This document shows positions 1 to 28,229 of a DNA stretch of 64,000 nt, one piece after another; position 1 is the first letter of the stretch; every line of letters starts with the position of its first letter. This DNA comes from Oryzias latipes. Taxonomy: Eukaryota > Chordata > Actinopteri > Beloniformes > Adrianichthyidae. A model generated the notes under the pieces. That model was not told the origin of the DNA, did not search any database, and was given only the letters and a program-made list of their open reading frames with translations. Position numbers and translations under genes: made by a program. The DNA lies in contig NC_019872.2 in NCBI RefSeq assembly GCF_002234675.1, positions 14,009,950-14,073,949 of the forward strand. Reading direction: 5' to 3'.

Positions 1-349
1 CCTGGAAATGATATACAATATTTTTTAATCAGGCAAATGCAAATCATCATCATCATTAAATATGTTTTTCTTTTTGTATTTTTCCATTGCACTAAGTGAT
101 CTTAATGTTATTATATATATTTGTCTTTTCCTGTCCTTTCATACATTTGATCCATTATTTCACACTAAAGGATTAGTTAGTATATGTGAGATGTTTTGAT
201 TATTTCTTTTTAGTTCCATGTCTATGGCTTTATTCCTGTAAGTGTAGAGACAAGGACATACTGACATAGACGCAATGTCCCTGTGTGTCTGTGTGCAGAT
301 GTGAACAAGAAAAACAGACAAGTTAAGTAGCAAAAATGGGGGTGCTGAG
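1..349 (-). other. 3' UTR of map7d2-like gene
   Basis: This AT-rich stretch follows the TAG stop of the map7d2-like gene on the minus strand. It holds an AATAAA at 234-229 and an ATTAAA near position 25. No other coding signal was seen. The transcript end may lie here or just outside the window. Confidence 0.6.
229..234 (-). terminator. Poly(A) signal AATAAA, map7d2-like
   Basis: A canonical AATAAA lies on the minus strand about 115 nt after the stop codon. Which signal is used cannot be told from sequence. Confidence 0.5.
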
Positions 350-10698
<10,349 letters not shown>

Positions 10699-11398
10699 GG
10701 CAGCAGGTTTGTGTCGCAAAGAAACGAGCGCGCGGTCAACGCAGCCAGTCCGCAGTGAACGTGCGCAGGTTCTCCTCCACAGGGAGGACAGCAGCAGCCG
10801 GCTTCAACGACAGTTTCGCTCCGAAGACTGGGATCATGAGGAGATCGATGCTGCTGGGATGGGACGAGGGCGCGCATGCGATCGGGTTTACAATTATGAA
10901 AGTCAAGTGTGCCAATCCGCGTGAGCGCGCGCAGAGATGCAGGCTGGCACCGAGATTCCTGCTGCTCCAATACAAATCACTGTCATCTCTGACTCCAGTA
11001 TTTGGTTGGATATTTAAGATCAAGATTGGAAATTTGTCCCAAATGCATACAACGTGCCTTACCATGACCTTCTGAAAGTCGTAGCCGCCTTTAAAGCTAC
11101 TCTGATATGTCTCTTTACAGCAACTTTATGATTTGCTTAACGTATCACTTGGAATCATTAAAAGATGGTTTTTAATTAAGCTAAAATGAAAAAAGCAAAA
11201 ATATCAATGCATTCCCAATTGTTTACTCTAATCAACCTTCTTATTCCTTTTTTCTTTTCTTTTAGAATCTATAATTGTAAAAACAACGATTGGTTTAGAT
11301 TTAGGCTTTATTTGTGTTGACTGTATCAGAAAACTCAAAAAAATCGGACAAAAGTTAATTATACATTTGAATAAAATTCTATAGTTATTTTATTACGT

Positions 11399-11457
<59 letters not shown>

Positions 11458-11657
11458 TTCATTCATTCATTCATTTATTTACACAGAATAATACAGTGCA
11501 ATAATGTATTACACTTGTTTTTGCAAAACCCCTCAAACCACAGGGGGGCAGTACTGTCCACGCTACAGTCATTACAGGCGCAGAAGAAGAATGCTGCCGG
11601 AAGGACAGGGGCTTTAGGAAGGACGGATTTCTGCCGACTGGAACCGAACCGGGAAAG
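10699..11657. promoter_or_regulatory. Head-to-head spacer between map7d2-like and pdha1
   Basis: This 959-bp region separates the two divergent start codons, so it must contain both 5' UTRs and both promoters unless upstream noncoding exons exist. The map7d2 side (10700-10950) is CpG-rich; the centre carries a (TTTA)n tract; the pdha1 side (11530-11650) is moderately GC-rich. No TATA box was obvious on either side. Confidence 0.5.
11397..11482 (+). repeat. (TTTA)n microsatellite
   Basis: There are about 15 near-perfect TTTA units, then a short TTCA run, then TTTA again. It lies between the divergent map7d2-like and pdha1 start codons. Confidence 0.95.
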
Positions 11658-17022
<5,365 letters not shown>

Positions 17023-19505
17023 ACTCTTTGTTCTTCTGTTACCTCATCAGCCCAAAACATATTCAATACCCATTTTATTTGTAAGTAAATCACTAACAGC
17101 TACATTGTACCAAAAGTTCTAACCTCAGTTGAATTCATGAAATCTGCATTTAAACAGCTGGAGGGCCTTTAGCACATTTGCAGAAACTCAGTCTTTGTCT
17201 TTTCCTGTCTGGGATTATTCATATCTGCACAAATCGTTTTTGAGTTGTAGAACATACTCCATGTTCTTGACATTGCTGTAATGTATGGTGACCCTTTGTA
17301 ATACATTTTAAATGTTACAGAAAAATAATGTGAGAAATTATGTTTTATAATTTGGATAAACCTCAGATAGACCTCAAGTGAATTTTCTCCAACTGTTTCA
17401 TTGAGGAATTTCTTTTATTTTACCTTATCTATTGATAAAAAAAAAAAAAATTACTTCACCTTTTAAATTAGTTTTATGTACTGAGGTTTACATACTAATA
17501 ATTCACAGAACATTGCAACTCTGTAAAATGTGTTTGAAACATCCTGTCATCAATCTTGGTATCTGTGGGTAAAAGGTTCAGTCCTCACGTGTTCTCTGAA
17601 ATAAAAAAGCAAAGTGGCTCCTCCTCTCAAAAAAACATTGTGTCCTAAAAAACTCTTCTTTTTCACATAAATCTACACAATAACTGTATAATTCACTCAA
17701 CATTCTTTTGTCCCCGTGGATACAGAAACATGACAAAAGGTAGCAGGTTAGTGCTTGACTGTTTTGCTTTTTTTATAAACCAGTTTTTCTTTTTGTGTAT
17801 AAAAAGGGGCAAAGAAAACACTAAAAACATTTATTTTGCCAAACCAAAGATCTGCCTGACAGACCTGCAGCTATGAAGCGAAAGGATGGGGCTCTGAAGC
17901 AGGACTGGACTGTTTACATCTGTATTCATTTGAGTAAACCCACATTTTGAGCTCAGTCTTTTTGTTTTCCATATTTGAGAAAAGGTCATTGGATTCCCCT
18001 TAGCAACTGCAGGAAGCATAAAACTGGTCACATCAGATAATTGATGTACATCCATCCAGGTGTGATGGTGAAGTTCCCTTTTCAAACCTAAGAAACATGA
18101 GACATTGAGTTTTTAGCTCTGCCATAGCTAACTTACAATTTTTGAGGATAACTGTAAGAATAAATTGTTTTTGGTTTAAAAAATTTCAGGTTCACGTTGA
18201 TTGTTTTATGAAACCCCTTAGGCAGACCAGAAGCCGGGGGGGGGGGTGTTCTTAATACAAAATGTTGCTTTTCACTTATCAATTCAAGTCTTTGTTCAAC
18301 TTGAAGTGGCTGATGTGATTATTTGGGGAAAACTGTTGCATTATGGGGAGATGTAATTAATGCAAGGGAAGAATTTATGTTTCTGTGTAATAAAAATGTT
18401 GGAAGATATCGTTGTCTCTGTTCTTTGAATGAATGTAATGGTTATAACACCTGTAATCCATCACATTAACTGCTGAATTAAAAATGTAAGGCAGCACCCT
18501 TGTGGTTTTTCTAATTGAAGCTCAATCATTTCTTTTATTTGATTTATGGGTTTATTTCAATTTGAAAATTAGTTTTTAATTGTAGAACATACAACAAGAA
18601 ATCTCTCAGATATAACAAACTCATTTCAGGAATAAAGTAATCAAGAAAAAAAAGAATATTTAAGGAAATGCCATCCTCTTAATATAATTACTCATATTCA
18701 TAAATTGAGACTGTTGCTATATTTACAATATAGCCTACACTTAGGTCCCATTAGATACATGAAATATGTTTATCAACGAAAATCAAGTAGAGTTTGATTT
18801 ATAGCTTGGAAGGGAATGTGAAATGGTGAATTTATATAATCCCACCCGTATTGAATGATTTAATTTTATAGTTTTGCTTAGTCGTCATAATCCAGTTCTT
18901 ACCAAATCAAAAGCAGCTCTTTTGTCAAGTAACAAAACAGAGTGGTGCTTGATTTTCCTCAGGAAACATTCTTTCATAATATTAGTAAACAATAATAGGA
19001 TTTGCACATCATGTAAAAGCTGTGTGTTGAGCCCATTCTGTAATGTCGGGTTACAGTTGAATTGAATGAAAAGGTATACTCGTTTATTTTTTTTCTTGCA
19101 AAATTTCAAAATAAAATGTGATATAATGCCAAAATGGCATTCCTGCATTTCTTTGATTACATTCAAATAAAACAAGAATTTTGTTTTGCCACTTTTTAAA
19201 TACATTGTTCACTTGAAAAAGCATTTGCATTTAAATACTGAAAAAAATGAAACATTTGACTATTTAACGAGTGTCAACTTATTCCTACATTATTTAACTT
19301 TAAATAAAGTACTTTTTGTCATCATTTAAATGGTTTATTTTACAATTATCCTCTACAGTTATGAACACATTTTAAAATTACAATTAAATGATTTCCATTA
19401 CAACCAGGAGAGGAGAAAACAGGAATTTCTCAATAAAATGTCATTTCACCTGTAATCATGTGACTGTTGCTTGAAAGACAAAATAAAAGACTCTGGAGAG
19501 GTAGA
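17023..19505. other. pdha1 3' UTR and AT-rich intergenic DNA
   Basis: After the pdha1 stop there is AT-rich DNA with two plausible poly(A) signals (17599, 18389) and a G-run near 18236. No exon with splice support was found on either strand. Confidence 0.5.
18389..18394 (+). terminator. Candidate poly(A) signal, pdha1
   Basis: AATAAA lies ~1.37 kb after the pdha1 stop. A nearer AATAAA is at 17599-17604, ~580 nt after the stop. Either could end the transcript. Confidence 0.35.
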
Positions 19506-20023
19506 CAGGGGTCTGCAACCTTTAGCACTGAAAGAGCCATTTACAATTTTGTTTTATTTTTATTCTGACAGCAGCACATGCATGTTCCTTTCAAAATAAA
19601 ATAACACGATCCCCCCTGATGCAGCAGATTTACTAGCAGTTATTCTAACCCAAGACAATTTAAGAAAATTGGTCCTGAACTAGACACTATTTGCTGCAGA
19701 AAATAAGAATATGGGCCAGAAACTCCAATAATAAACAGTTCTGACAATTGATTTAACCGTCACTTTGCTTGGTCTTTTCGCATTTTGGAGGATTGATCAT
19801 AAAGCACACAAGGGCTCTTACTTTAGTGTAATGTCCGGAGTGGCTAAAAAAGTTATTTTATTATTATAAGACTACCTCATTAAAAAAATTTAAATGACAT
19901 ATTTTAATTAACACACTGATTATTTATTCAAACTATTGTCATTTTTCTTTAAAGCCAAAGAGTCACAATGAAGGGATGGAAGAGCAGCATGTGGCTTCAG
20001 AGCTTCAGGTTTGCACACCTCTG
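19506..20023. mobile_element. hAT-type MITE upstream of prdx4
   Basis: The left end reads CAGGGGTCTGCAACCT. The right end, reversed, reads CAGAGGTGTGCAAACCT. These imperfect terminal inverted repeats are typical of nonautonomous hAT elements. The inner edge GTGGCTTCAGAGC pairs with the AAAGAGCC near the left end. No exact 8-bp duplication is left, so the copy is old. It ends ~140 bp before the prdx4 ATG. Confidence 0.75.
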
Positions 20024-20060
20024 TTGAGGAGAATGCAGTCCAGACGGTGGCAGTGATGCT

Positions 20061-20097
20061 CCAATCAGCAGTCCCGCTTTCATATAGTGGTCACGTG
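20061..20097 (+). promoter_or_regulatory. prdx4 proximal promoter: CCAAT box and CACGTG E-box
   Basis: CCAATCA lies at 20061-20067 and CACGTG at 20092-20097, about 65-100 bp before the ATG and just after the MITE end. An (AAG)n/(CTC)n stretch follows in the 5' UTR. Function is inferred from motif and position only. Confidence 0.45.
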
Positions 20098-20161
20098 AAG
20101 AAGAAGAAGAAACGCTCCTCCTCCTCCTCATCCGCAGCTACGTGTTTGCAGAGCATAGACC

Positions 20162-23100
20162 ATGGAGTCTGGTTTCTCCTGCACCCTGAAGGAGTTTCTG
20201 TGCGCTCTGAGCGCCTCCTTGCTCCTCTTGGGCTCCATCGCATCTGCAGAAGAAGGCAAAAACTCTCAATGCCACAACTACGCCGGAGGGCACGTCTATC
20301 CCGGAGAGGCGTTCCGCGTGCCCGTCTCTGACCATTCCCTGCACCTCAGCAAAGCCAAGAGTGAGTCTTTAAACTAAAGCTGCACGCGGGGCAAAAGAAC
20401 GTCTCCTCGTTCAGTGCGTGCACATTATTTCCGCTGCTCACGTGCGGACATTCGCGTGTCTTATCTTCTGATGTGTCCGGGGTCGAACCTGGGGGTCGGA
20501 GGACACGTCATTTATTGAAATGCATTGCGGTGCCTCACCTGCGCGCCTCCCCTTTCGCGCACTTCACTTCGCTTCACTTATCCACTTGCTTAATTGTTAT
20601 TTATCGTTTCCAAACACATTTAAAAACATCAGTAAATACGAGTATTTAGGAGATTGCAGGCTTTGAAGCACTTTGTAAGGTCTGTAGCATTTGTTTCAAC
20701 ACACTGTTGTAGTTTCTGCTCAAGCATATGGTCAAGCCAGGCTTCAGGTTAGGGGCCTCACATGAGTTTGGGACCATGGCCATCATGTTAAAGAGCCCTA
20801 TCCTCTGTATATTGAAAAATAAAGCAGTTTTATATTGTTAAATAAAAAGTTAGGCTAGTTAAATTGACTTACTTTTGTACTTTCAAAATCCAAATTCATT
20901 TTTACTGAACCAGCTGCAATACTTTACTTAATTTTAACATGTTTCTCTTTTTTATTTACAAAGAAAACAAATAAAGCTGCTTTAGATTCAGAAACCAGCA
21001 CACATTTAATGCATATCACTGCAAAATAAGTCATTTTTTGTGACTTGTTCTTTGCACAGCTGTTGTGCAACACTCATCCTTTACCAGCAAAGCTTTACTA
21101 CCTTTACAATTATTTATTAACACAATAACCAATGGTCAATAATACATAAAAATAACAAATTATTGTTTTTGTTGTTCTTGTAATTATAAAATGATTAACA
21201 TTTTTTGGTATGATTAACATTGTAGTTGGGTAGGGTCCATTTAAAGGTTTTTTTTTAACTGAAGTAGGGGGCCAGAAATGAGGCTTTAAATTAGAAGATA
21301 CATCCTGCTACTGTTTACCAACTGGGGGGCTTGTCCATGATCCAGTAAACACTGACAACAGGCGACCAAAAACGGAAGAAACCATGTAATGCATTTGCAG
21401 AGGTTATGTTTTGTTTCTGTTCTTTCCTTTCACTTCTCTTTCTGAAGTATGGACGACACACATTTGAACACATATGGACAACTAGCGAAATAGCCGCACA
21501 CCGTAACGTGTTGCTCCCTCACTACTCACTACATAGTGCACCATATTGTGTGTTGGCCTTTTTGTAGCGCTGTCCAAATCTTATTGCTGTGTGAAATCGG
21601 TGATGTCATATTTCCTGTTTAAAAATAAAAATAAACAAAGTAGTGAGCATGGGGTCTAAATTGCTTTTAAAACTCAGAACTAGATTGTCCCGCACTATAT
21701 AGTTTTTTAGTAGTTGGGGAGTAAGGAGGCAATTCGGACATAGCCATGATCATGAACAAAAGAACAGCTTCTATTAATTGAATCAACATGAAACTGTGGT
21801 CTTCGCCCCCTAGTGTTCATACGATGCATAGATTTCCGATCTAAACAACAACCTTTGAAACGGTCAATGTGTTTCCAAAATGGTTATACTTATTTGATAG
21901 AGGTTACCAGAATAGAAATTAACAAAACAAAAAATAACTTTAGCCTTGGTCGCACTTAACCTTGTGAGACCTGGCGTCCACTTACAATGACGTCACACTG
22001 TGGGTCTGAATACCACTGTAGTTAATTCTGATTTCCTGGGGCCCTGTGAGTACGGAATGAAAAAAGCATATCAAACAAGAGCTTGGGTGTCAAGAGGTTA
22101 AAATACGTGCATGAAATGCAGCATTGTACATCTTTTTGTATTACGTATAGCCAACGGGAATTTTCACCTCTTTTTCTGGTTGCACAACACTATGTGCATA
22201 TAACATCAGCCTTAAATCATATAAAATCTTTTTTTTCCCCTAATAGTCTCAAAACCTGCACCACACTGGGAAGGAACGGCAGTCATCAACGGTGAATTCA
22301 AAGAATTGAAGCTTTCTGACTACAAAGGCAAATATCTAGTCTTTTTCTTCTATCCCTTGGATTTGTAAGTACCATCCTTGCAGTAGCATTACCTATTTGG
22401 GTATGTTGAGTGCGTTCATACATTAACACCACCTTTTCTTTCCAGCACATTTGTCTGCCCCACTGAGATTATTGCATTCAGCGACCGTGTGCACGAGTTT
22501 CGGGCCATCAACACAGAAGTGGTCGCCTGCTCAGTGGACTCCCAGTTCACACATCTAGCATGGTGTGGTTTTTGTTTTTTCCACATTCGCTGAATTTTTG
22601 CACTAAACCCCAAATATCTTGCTTATTTATTACTGTATATCACTTAATATTTTGCTTTCCATTTAGCGTTATTCAAAGACACGAAGTTACAGCAGAGCTC
22701 TGTAGGTTCACATTTGAATTTTTTTGTCATTTTTCTAACAGGATCAATACTCCAAGGAAGCAGGGTGGTCTTGGTGAAATGAAAATTCCACTACTCTCTG
22801 ACCTAACTCACCAGATTTCCAAAGATTATGGAGTCTATCTGGAGGACCAAGGACACACACTTCGGTAACATTTCCCATTTATCACCATTAATAGGGTCTT
22901 TAAAAAGGCTCTGGTTTTACAAAACAAGCTAAAACTTAATGTTTTAAAGAGTGAAAGACTCTGGTGGTACACTAAGCCTAATGCAGCAAATATATCTGCT
23001 GGTCTTCCTCTGTTGGGCCCAGGTCCCTTGCAGTCTATTGGATATGGTTGAATAGATTTTTTTTATAGTTGTATTTGAGCTGAATGGACTGGCTTTTTTT

Positions 23101-26100
23101 TCTGAAATTGGTCACTGAGACTTTTATATAGTAGTTTGTGTTCATCCATTTCAATTTATTATTGATGTTCATTACAGTTGGGTTTTATTCTCAGTGGAAT
23201 AATAATTCATGGGGGGTACATTTGTTTTTCCCATGATTCTGAAAAAAGAAATGTTCCATTTAAACCAGTATTTCTGTGAAAACAGGTGTCCGTAACAAAA
23301 CCGTGCCCTTAGAGTGGAAATTTGACATATAAATAAAATCAGAAATTAAATTGAGGTGTTATCTTTTGAAATTAAAAAGAATTAGGTTTAGTTGTTTGGG
23401 TAAGGAGTTGCCAAAGTTTCTTTATGTAAACCCCTTTGGTTCATTTTAGTTTTGCGGTTTGGTCTGTGTTTCACTTGAGAGATCAGAAGAGAGCAGACAG
23501 GGGTACAAAGACATGCAGCTGGAGGCAAATCAAAGAGCGCATAAGAACCTGTATGACAGGTTTGATACAAAGAAAGCAGAAGCTGGTTTTTGACAAGTTC
23601 CATAAGCATGATGGAAGGAGAAGTTTGAAGACCGGATGAATATGGAAAATATTTGGAGGGCACAGAGATGAGTTGGCTGTTGTGGAACAGATAGTAGCAA
23701 AGATTAGAAAGGATGAAGTGAGGAAGAGGATCAAGAGTGGAAAGGCAGATGGTCTTGCCAACATGCCTATGGAGTGCTTAGGAGAGGTGGCAGAAGAGTT
23801 TCTGACTGGGTTTTTTACCAAAGTCTAAACCAGTGAGAGGATGTTGAAGTGTTCTGGGGCCCATTTTTAAGAAGGAGGGAGGGAGACGTTCAGAATTGAG
23901 GAAACGATAGTGGACGAAAGCTGATGATTCACATAGTGAAGTTATGGGAAAGAGTAGTGAAAGCTATGCTGAGGTCAGAAGTAAGCATTTGTGAGCAACA
24001 GTAAGGTTAATGCCAACTAACAGAACCACAGCTGCAATGTTTGCTTTGAAAATGTTTTTAAGAAGAACAGAGAAGGTCAGAAGGAGGTGCATTGTCTCTT
24101 TGTAGATTTAGAGAAAGTCTATGACAAGATACAGAGAAAAGAGGTGGAGTTTGTACTAAGAAGTCTGGAGTGACATAGATAGGTGGGAGTTGTTCAGGGC
24201 AGAGAGCTGTATGATAGTAGTGAGATGTCCTTTTTGGTGTGACAGAAGAGTTGATGGTGGAGGTGGGACTACACGAATGATCAGCTTTGTGCCTCTTCTT
24301 GTTTTTGTTGTGGTGATGGACAGACTGACAAATGAGGTTAGACAGGAATCTCTGTGGACCATGTTTGCAGATGACATTGTGGTCTGCAGGGAGCAGGTGG
24401 AGGAACATCTAGAGAGGTGGAAGCTTTCTCTGGAAATGAGAGGAAAGAAGGCCAGCTGTAGCTAGACAGAGTATCTGTGTTTAAATGAGAGGAACTCAAG
24501 TGGAACAAGGAGCTTACAGGGAGCAGAGGTGAAGAAGGTGGAGGACTTTAAGTACTAGGGATCAACAGAGCTTTGTGGAAAAAGGTGAGAACAGATGAAG
24601 GAAGGTTTCAGACTTCATGTTTTTCATGTTTTTACAAGCAGAAGGTTTTGCTGTCAGCAAGAATGAAAGGAAAGGTGCAGAAGGTTTTGGTGAGAGCAAG
24701 TTGAGTGTTTAGACGGTGGCTCTGAGAAAGAGACAGGAGGCAGAGCTGGAGGCCACAGAGTTGAAGATGTTGAGGTTGTCTTTGAAAGTGATGGTTACAT
24801 CAGGGCAAGTCTATCACAGTGGGCATTAAATTAAACAGAACTGGGGGTCAGCTTCTTATGGAGTCTCTGCTGCTTGATAATGATGGACACTGCTTTGAAT
24901 GAATTAAGTTAATTGGAATTATTTTATTCACAAGCAGTGGATGGAAAACTTAACTTTACATCATATGACTTTACACAACTGAATATAAATTGTGTGTAAT
25001 GCTACGTTAACACTGGGCATTTGACGCATGTTCATAAACGTGCTAAACATGCTTTCTTGAACACACGTTTAGCACATGGTATTTATACTGGTGAAGCAGG
25101 GAGGGGACTCTTATTTTTTTTTTATTCCTTTTTCTACTGTTAACTAACGCATGTCCACCACCTACAGTTGAAAGAGACTTGGTGGGAAATGTCAAAGCTG
25201 TGCAAATCGCACGAATCTTGCTCTAAACTATATTTTTTTCACAATTCTATTCTAATATATGAAAGACTTGTCATATAGTTCCGGCCAGGCATTTAGCACA
25301 ATTATTAAATTCTCCTCCATGATCAATTAACAGACAGTTGGTACTTCTGTTGATTAAAAAAGAACGCCATCCAAACATCACTACGGAATCCGATTCTCTG
25401 ATTGGTCAAAGTTCAACCTGGTTTAACTTGCAACGCATTTTCAGTGGCCATGCTTTTCGTATGTAGAGCCTAAAAACGATCGTAGGAACTTGCGTAGCGA
25501 AGCACGAATGCGAGAGTTTTTAACCCTTGTGCTATCTTAGATGACCCCATCCTTACATTGACGTGTTCTTCCTACCATGACAAAGGTGGATAAAGGTGGA
25601 AAGATTTCATGTAATCCATGGACACCAGTGAAGATCACAAATCATTGAAGAAAAAAGATTCAGAGCACTGTCTAGTGGGTCTAGATGACCCAACTCCCAA
25701 CGTTAAAGTGCCTAGGATAGCACAAGGGTTAATGCAGAAGCCTGAAACACACATACGCACATTTACCTAGATTTTGCATTGAAAGTGATCACTTGAACGT
25801 TGCGTCACCAAGAGCAATGTGAAGGTGGCTAAATAGGAAAAGCAAAAAAAAGCTGCCCAATAGTAACATGTGTGCTTCTTTCAGGGGTCTCTTCATCATT
25901 GACAACAAAGGCATCCTGAGACAGATCACCATGAACGATCTTCCAGTAGGAAGATCTGTAGATGAAACCTTGAGGCTGGTTCAGGCCTTCCAGTATACTG
26001 ACAAACACGGAGAAGGTACAACTAACACCATTTTTTTACACAATTTCTATAGTTGAAAATGAATACTTATAAATATATTTTTTTAATAAATTAATACTTT

Positions 26101-26471
26101 TTTTCCACAGTGTGTCCAGCAGGATGGAAACCAGGCAGTGACACAGTAAGTACAACTGTGCTCATGAATAATTCTATTACTGGAAAGGAAGAATGAAATG
26201 GCTTCATTTTTGAGAATGAGTCTGTCTTGGTTTGGCCAAATGATGAGCTGTTATTCAGATCAAAAAGCAAGAACAACTTTCATGTATTTAACCTGCACAT
26301 GATTGTATCAAACATTGAGATAAAAATCAAATCTGGTTGGTTTTATCAAATGGTCATTGTTGTTTGCAGTCCTGTTTTTAATAAAATAATGTTTGTAATT
26401 AAATATTTTTCCCTCCACAGATCATTCCTGACCCTTCAGGCAAGCTGAAGTACTTTGATAAATTAGACTGA
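20162..26471 (+). CDS. prdx4: Peroxiredoxin-4, ER/secreted typical 2-Cys peroxiredoxin (257 aa)
   Basis: Exons: 20162-20360, 22247-22364, 22446-22562, 22742-22864, 25885-26015, 26111-26145, 26421-26471; 257 codons plus TGA. The N-terminus has a hydrophobic signal peptide ([17 protein letters not shown]), which sets PRDX4 apart from cytosolic PRDX1/2. The extra N-terminal Cys (NSQCHNY, ~residue 37) typical of PRDX4 is present. The peroxidatic Cys is ~110 in FTFVCPTE and the resolving Cys ~231 in GEVCPAGW. The GGLG motif and the C-terminal KYFDKLD (YF motif) that make eukaryotic 2-Cys enzymes sensitive to over-oxidation are both present. In the ER lumen the enzyme reduces H2O2 and passes oxidising equivalents to PDI during disulfide formation. 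Intron 4 is swollen to 3 kb by LINE and DNA-transposon debris. The gene looks intact. Confidence 0.97.
21470..21745. mobile_element. Possible MITE in prdx4 intron 1
   Basis: The left side has CCCTCACTACTCACTACATAG. The right side, reversed, has CCTTACTCCCCAACTACTA, followed by CTATATAGTGC, giving an imperfect inverted repeat flanking ~200 bp. This resembles a common fish MITE type, but the ends and target duplication could not be fixed. Confidence 0.35.
21802..21818 (-). promoter_or_regulatory. CTCF-like motif in prdx4 intron 1
   Basis: On the minus strand ACACTAGGGGGCGAAG differs from the CTCF core CCACTAGGGGGCG by one base. It lies just outside a possible MITE, and such elements often spread this word, so it may be passive. 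Confidence 0.4.
23470..24830 (+). mobile_element. Degenerate LINE fragment (RTE-like reverse transcriptase)
   Basis: Frames on the plus strand keep pieces of a non-LTR reverse transcriptase: [19 protein letters not shown], then [15 protein letters not shown], then [20 protein letters not shown] (the FADD box), then a tract matching the post-RT region. The pieces lie in several frames with multiple stops, so it is dead. The 5' end is missing. It is in prdx4 intron 4. RTE-like is my best guess from the wording of the motifs. Confidence 0.7.
25001..25829. mobile_element. Older TIR element hosting a piggyBac-type MITE
   Basis: The left end GCTACGTTAACACTGG and the reversed right end GCCACCTTCACATTG, each leading on to TGACGCA and GTTCA, form ~34-bp imperfect inverted repeats. 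The inside is noncoding. The 205-bp piggyBac-type MITE interrupts it near the right side. A TAA-type duplication suggests PIF/Harbinger but is not decisive. Confidence 0.5.
25524..25728. mobile_element. piggyBac-type MITE, TTAA target duplication
   Basis: The 205-bp element has 17-bp terminal inverted repeats (CCCTTGTGCTATCTTAG and CCCTTGTGCTATCCTAG, one mismatch). It is flanked by exact TTAA at 25520-25523 and 25729-25732, the hallmark of piggyBac transposition. The interior has no coding frame. Confidence 0.88.
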
Positions 26472-26504
26472 ACTTTTAATTCCTCACTCTTTGAAATCCA
26501 TCCA

Positions 26505-26510
26505 AATAAA
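26505..26510 (+). terminator. Poly(A) signal, prdx4
   Basis: AATAAA lies 34 nt after the TGA stop and is followed by a T-rich tract, so the 3' UTR is probably very short. Confidence 0.8.
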
Positions 26511-28059
26511 GTTTGTTTTCTTAAAGTTCTGAATTTTTGGTCTAAAAAGCATGGTTAGTAAGTTATTGCATCATGATTTTTGTTTGTTTGTTCTTTGGCA
26601 AATTCAAGCTTCTTTACTCATCCATTGGTCAACCTCAAAATAAGACATCAGGTAATACCATCATACGTCAGTGGGGCCTAGCAATAAGGATCCTAACAAA
26701 CATTTATGACTTACACTCTACAAAAACAGTGTATGGGTGCAGACGGATCATTAGGGTGAGCACTCTCTCCACACCGTTTTGATTTATGCCCCGAAGACCA
26801 AGAAGGATCAACAGTATTCCAGAGTCTCAAAACACCATTTGACCATTGGATTATGCTGACCTTTTTTATAAGAGTTGGTGGTTTGGAATTCATTGGATAG
26901 TCTACCATTCCAAAAGAAAACAAATCCACTGGTAGCCTTAGCTTTCACTCTTGCTCTTTATGCCCATACATACTGTACCTCTACTCATTCACATTATGAC
27001 CTACTAAGGGAAAAACTTTTCTACAGGGGAGATTTTTTCATCATCATACTGGGGGTTTTAAGGGGAGGTTTATTGAAAGTTCAACTCTGAACCTAAAAGT
27101 TAATAATTAAAAGGTTTTGCAATAATCAGGAGTTGTTGGAATTGCCCTGTATGTTTCATCTTTTACCAAATCTTGGTGTTGGCTTTGGTTCACAAAGATA
27201 CCTTTTGTGCATTTTTTTTTCTGATATTACATTTGCTTTTTTAAAATAATGTCTCAGTACAGACACTGTGTAGCAACGGCAACAACAAAAAAATAGTAAC
27301 ATTATCTTTACTGAATGTTTCATTGCAAACCATAAAATTACTCTGCAAGATGCTGAGTCTTACTGGAAGGAAGTTTGTCTTTTCAATATAGGAGAATGCG
27401 CTATGGCAAAGGGTTTGTTTGCTGGTCAAGGATTTGGGTTTTTCAGTTTTCTCTCTTTAGTTTGTGTGAAATGCATTAAGTTTTGTTTATGGTGCATTGT
27501 ATGCCTCAAAAAAAGCCATACAGTTTTTAAAGGCAAAAGCCTATGTTTTCTTAACTAATTTTCCTCAATTTGCGACTATTGAAAATGTAATTTTCTGCTA
27601 AATATTGTTTTCTTTTAAAAAAAAATTTAATTTAACTTTATCATGAGGGGGCATTTTGAAATTCAAGGATTAAATAGTGTAATGATTCTGACACTATTTT
27701 GTTTCCACAATCCTTGATAGTGTAAACATTTGTAAAACAAAATGTTCAACTGCTTTTCATAAAACTAGAAAAAACTGATGTGGAAGAAATATAAATTTAA
27801 ATACTATAGTATGTTAGATTATATAAACGGGGCCGGTTGGTGGTGCTTTAATAAGCTACGAATACTGGTGTTGTTTACTTTTTGCAAAGTGCGTTAGTTC
27901 CTGTTTAATAGCGCATGACATTAGGGATAATATTATAAATCCTTACAACTTTATTTCCCTAAAAATAAACCTTTGATTTGAGGGCAATATAAATCTCTGC
28001 GTACGACAAATGAAGCATTAATGAATTTTAACTTGAATTAATAAAACGTTGTTTCAATA
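26511..28059. other. AT-rich intergenic DNA between prdx4 and zfx
   Basis: No exon with splice signals or a long frame was recognised on either strand. No transposon ends could be fixed here. Confidence 0.4.
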
Positions 28060-28229
28060 ATGTCATTGGTGTTCAGAATCACGGTTTTTCATCTGAACTG
28101 CTGCTTTAATGACCTTGATCCACCAGTTTGCTCTTTTGTTCAACCTGGAGCTCTTCTAGATGAGGGGACTTGTCCATTGTGCAGACGCTTGTTAAATTTA
28201 CAACAGTGGAGCACGCTTCTACGGTGCTT

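Noticed and set aside
11536-11557. CTCF-like CCACAGGGGGGCAG word near pdha1
   Set aside because: It fits the CTCF core only with an inserted base; too weak to list as a site.
20011-20331. 106-codon frame overlapping prdx4 exon 1 in another frame
   Set aside because: It is a shadow of the prdx4 coding exon, whose frame gives a signal peptide and conserved residues.
26590-27090. Possible transposon debris after prdx4
   Set aside because: Some words look repeat-like, but no ends, duplication or coding remnant could be fixed.
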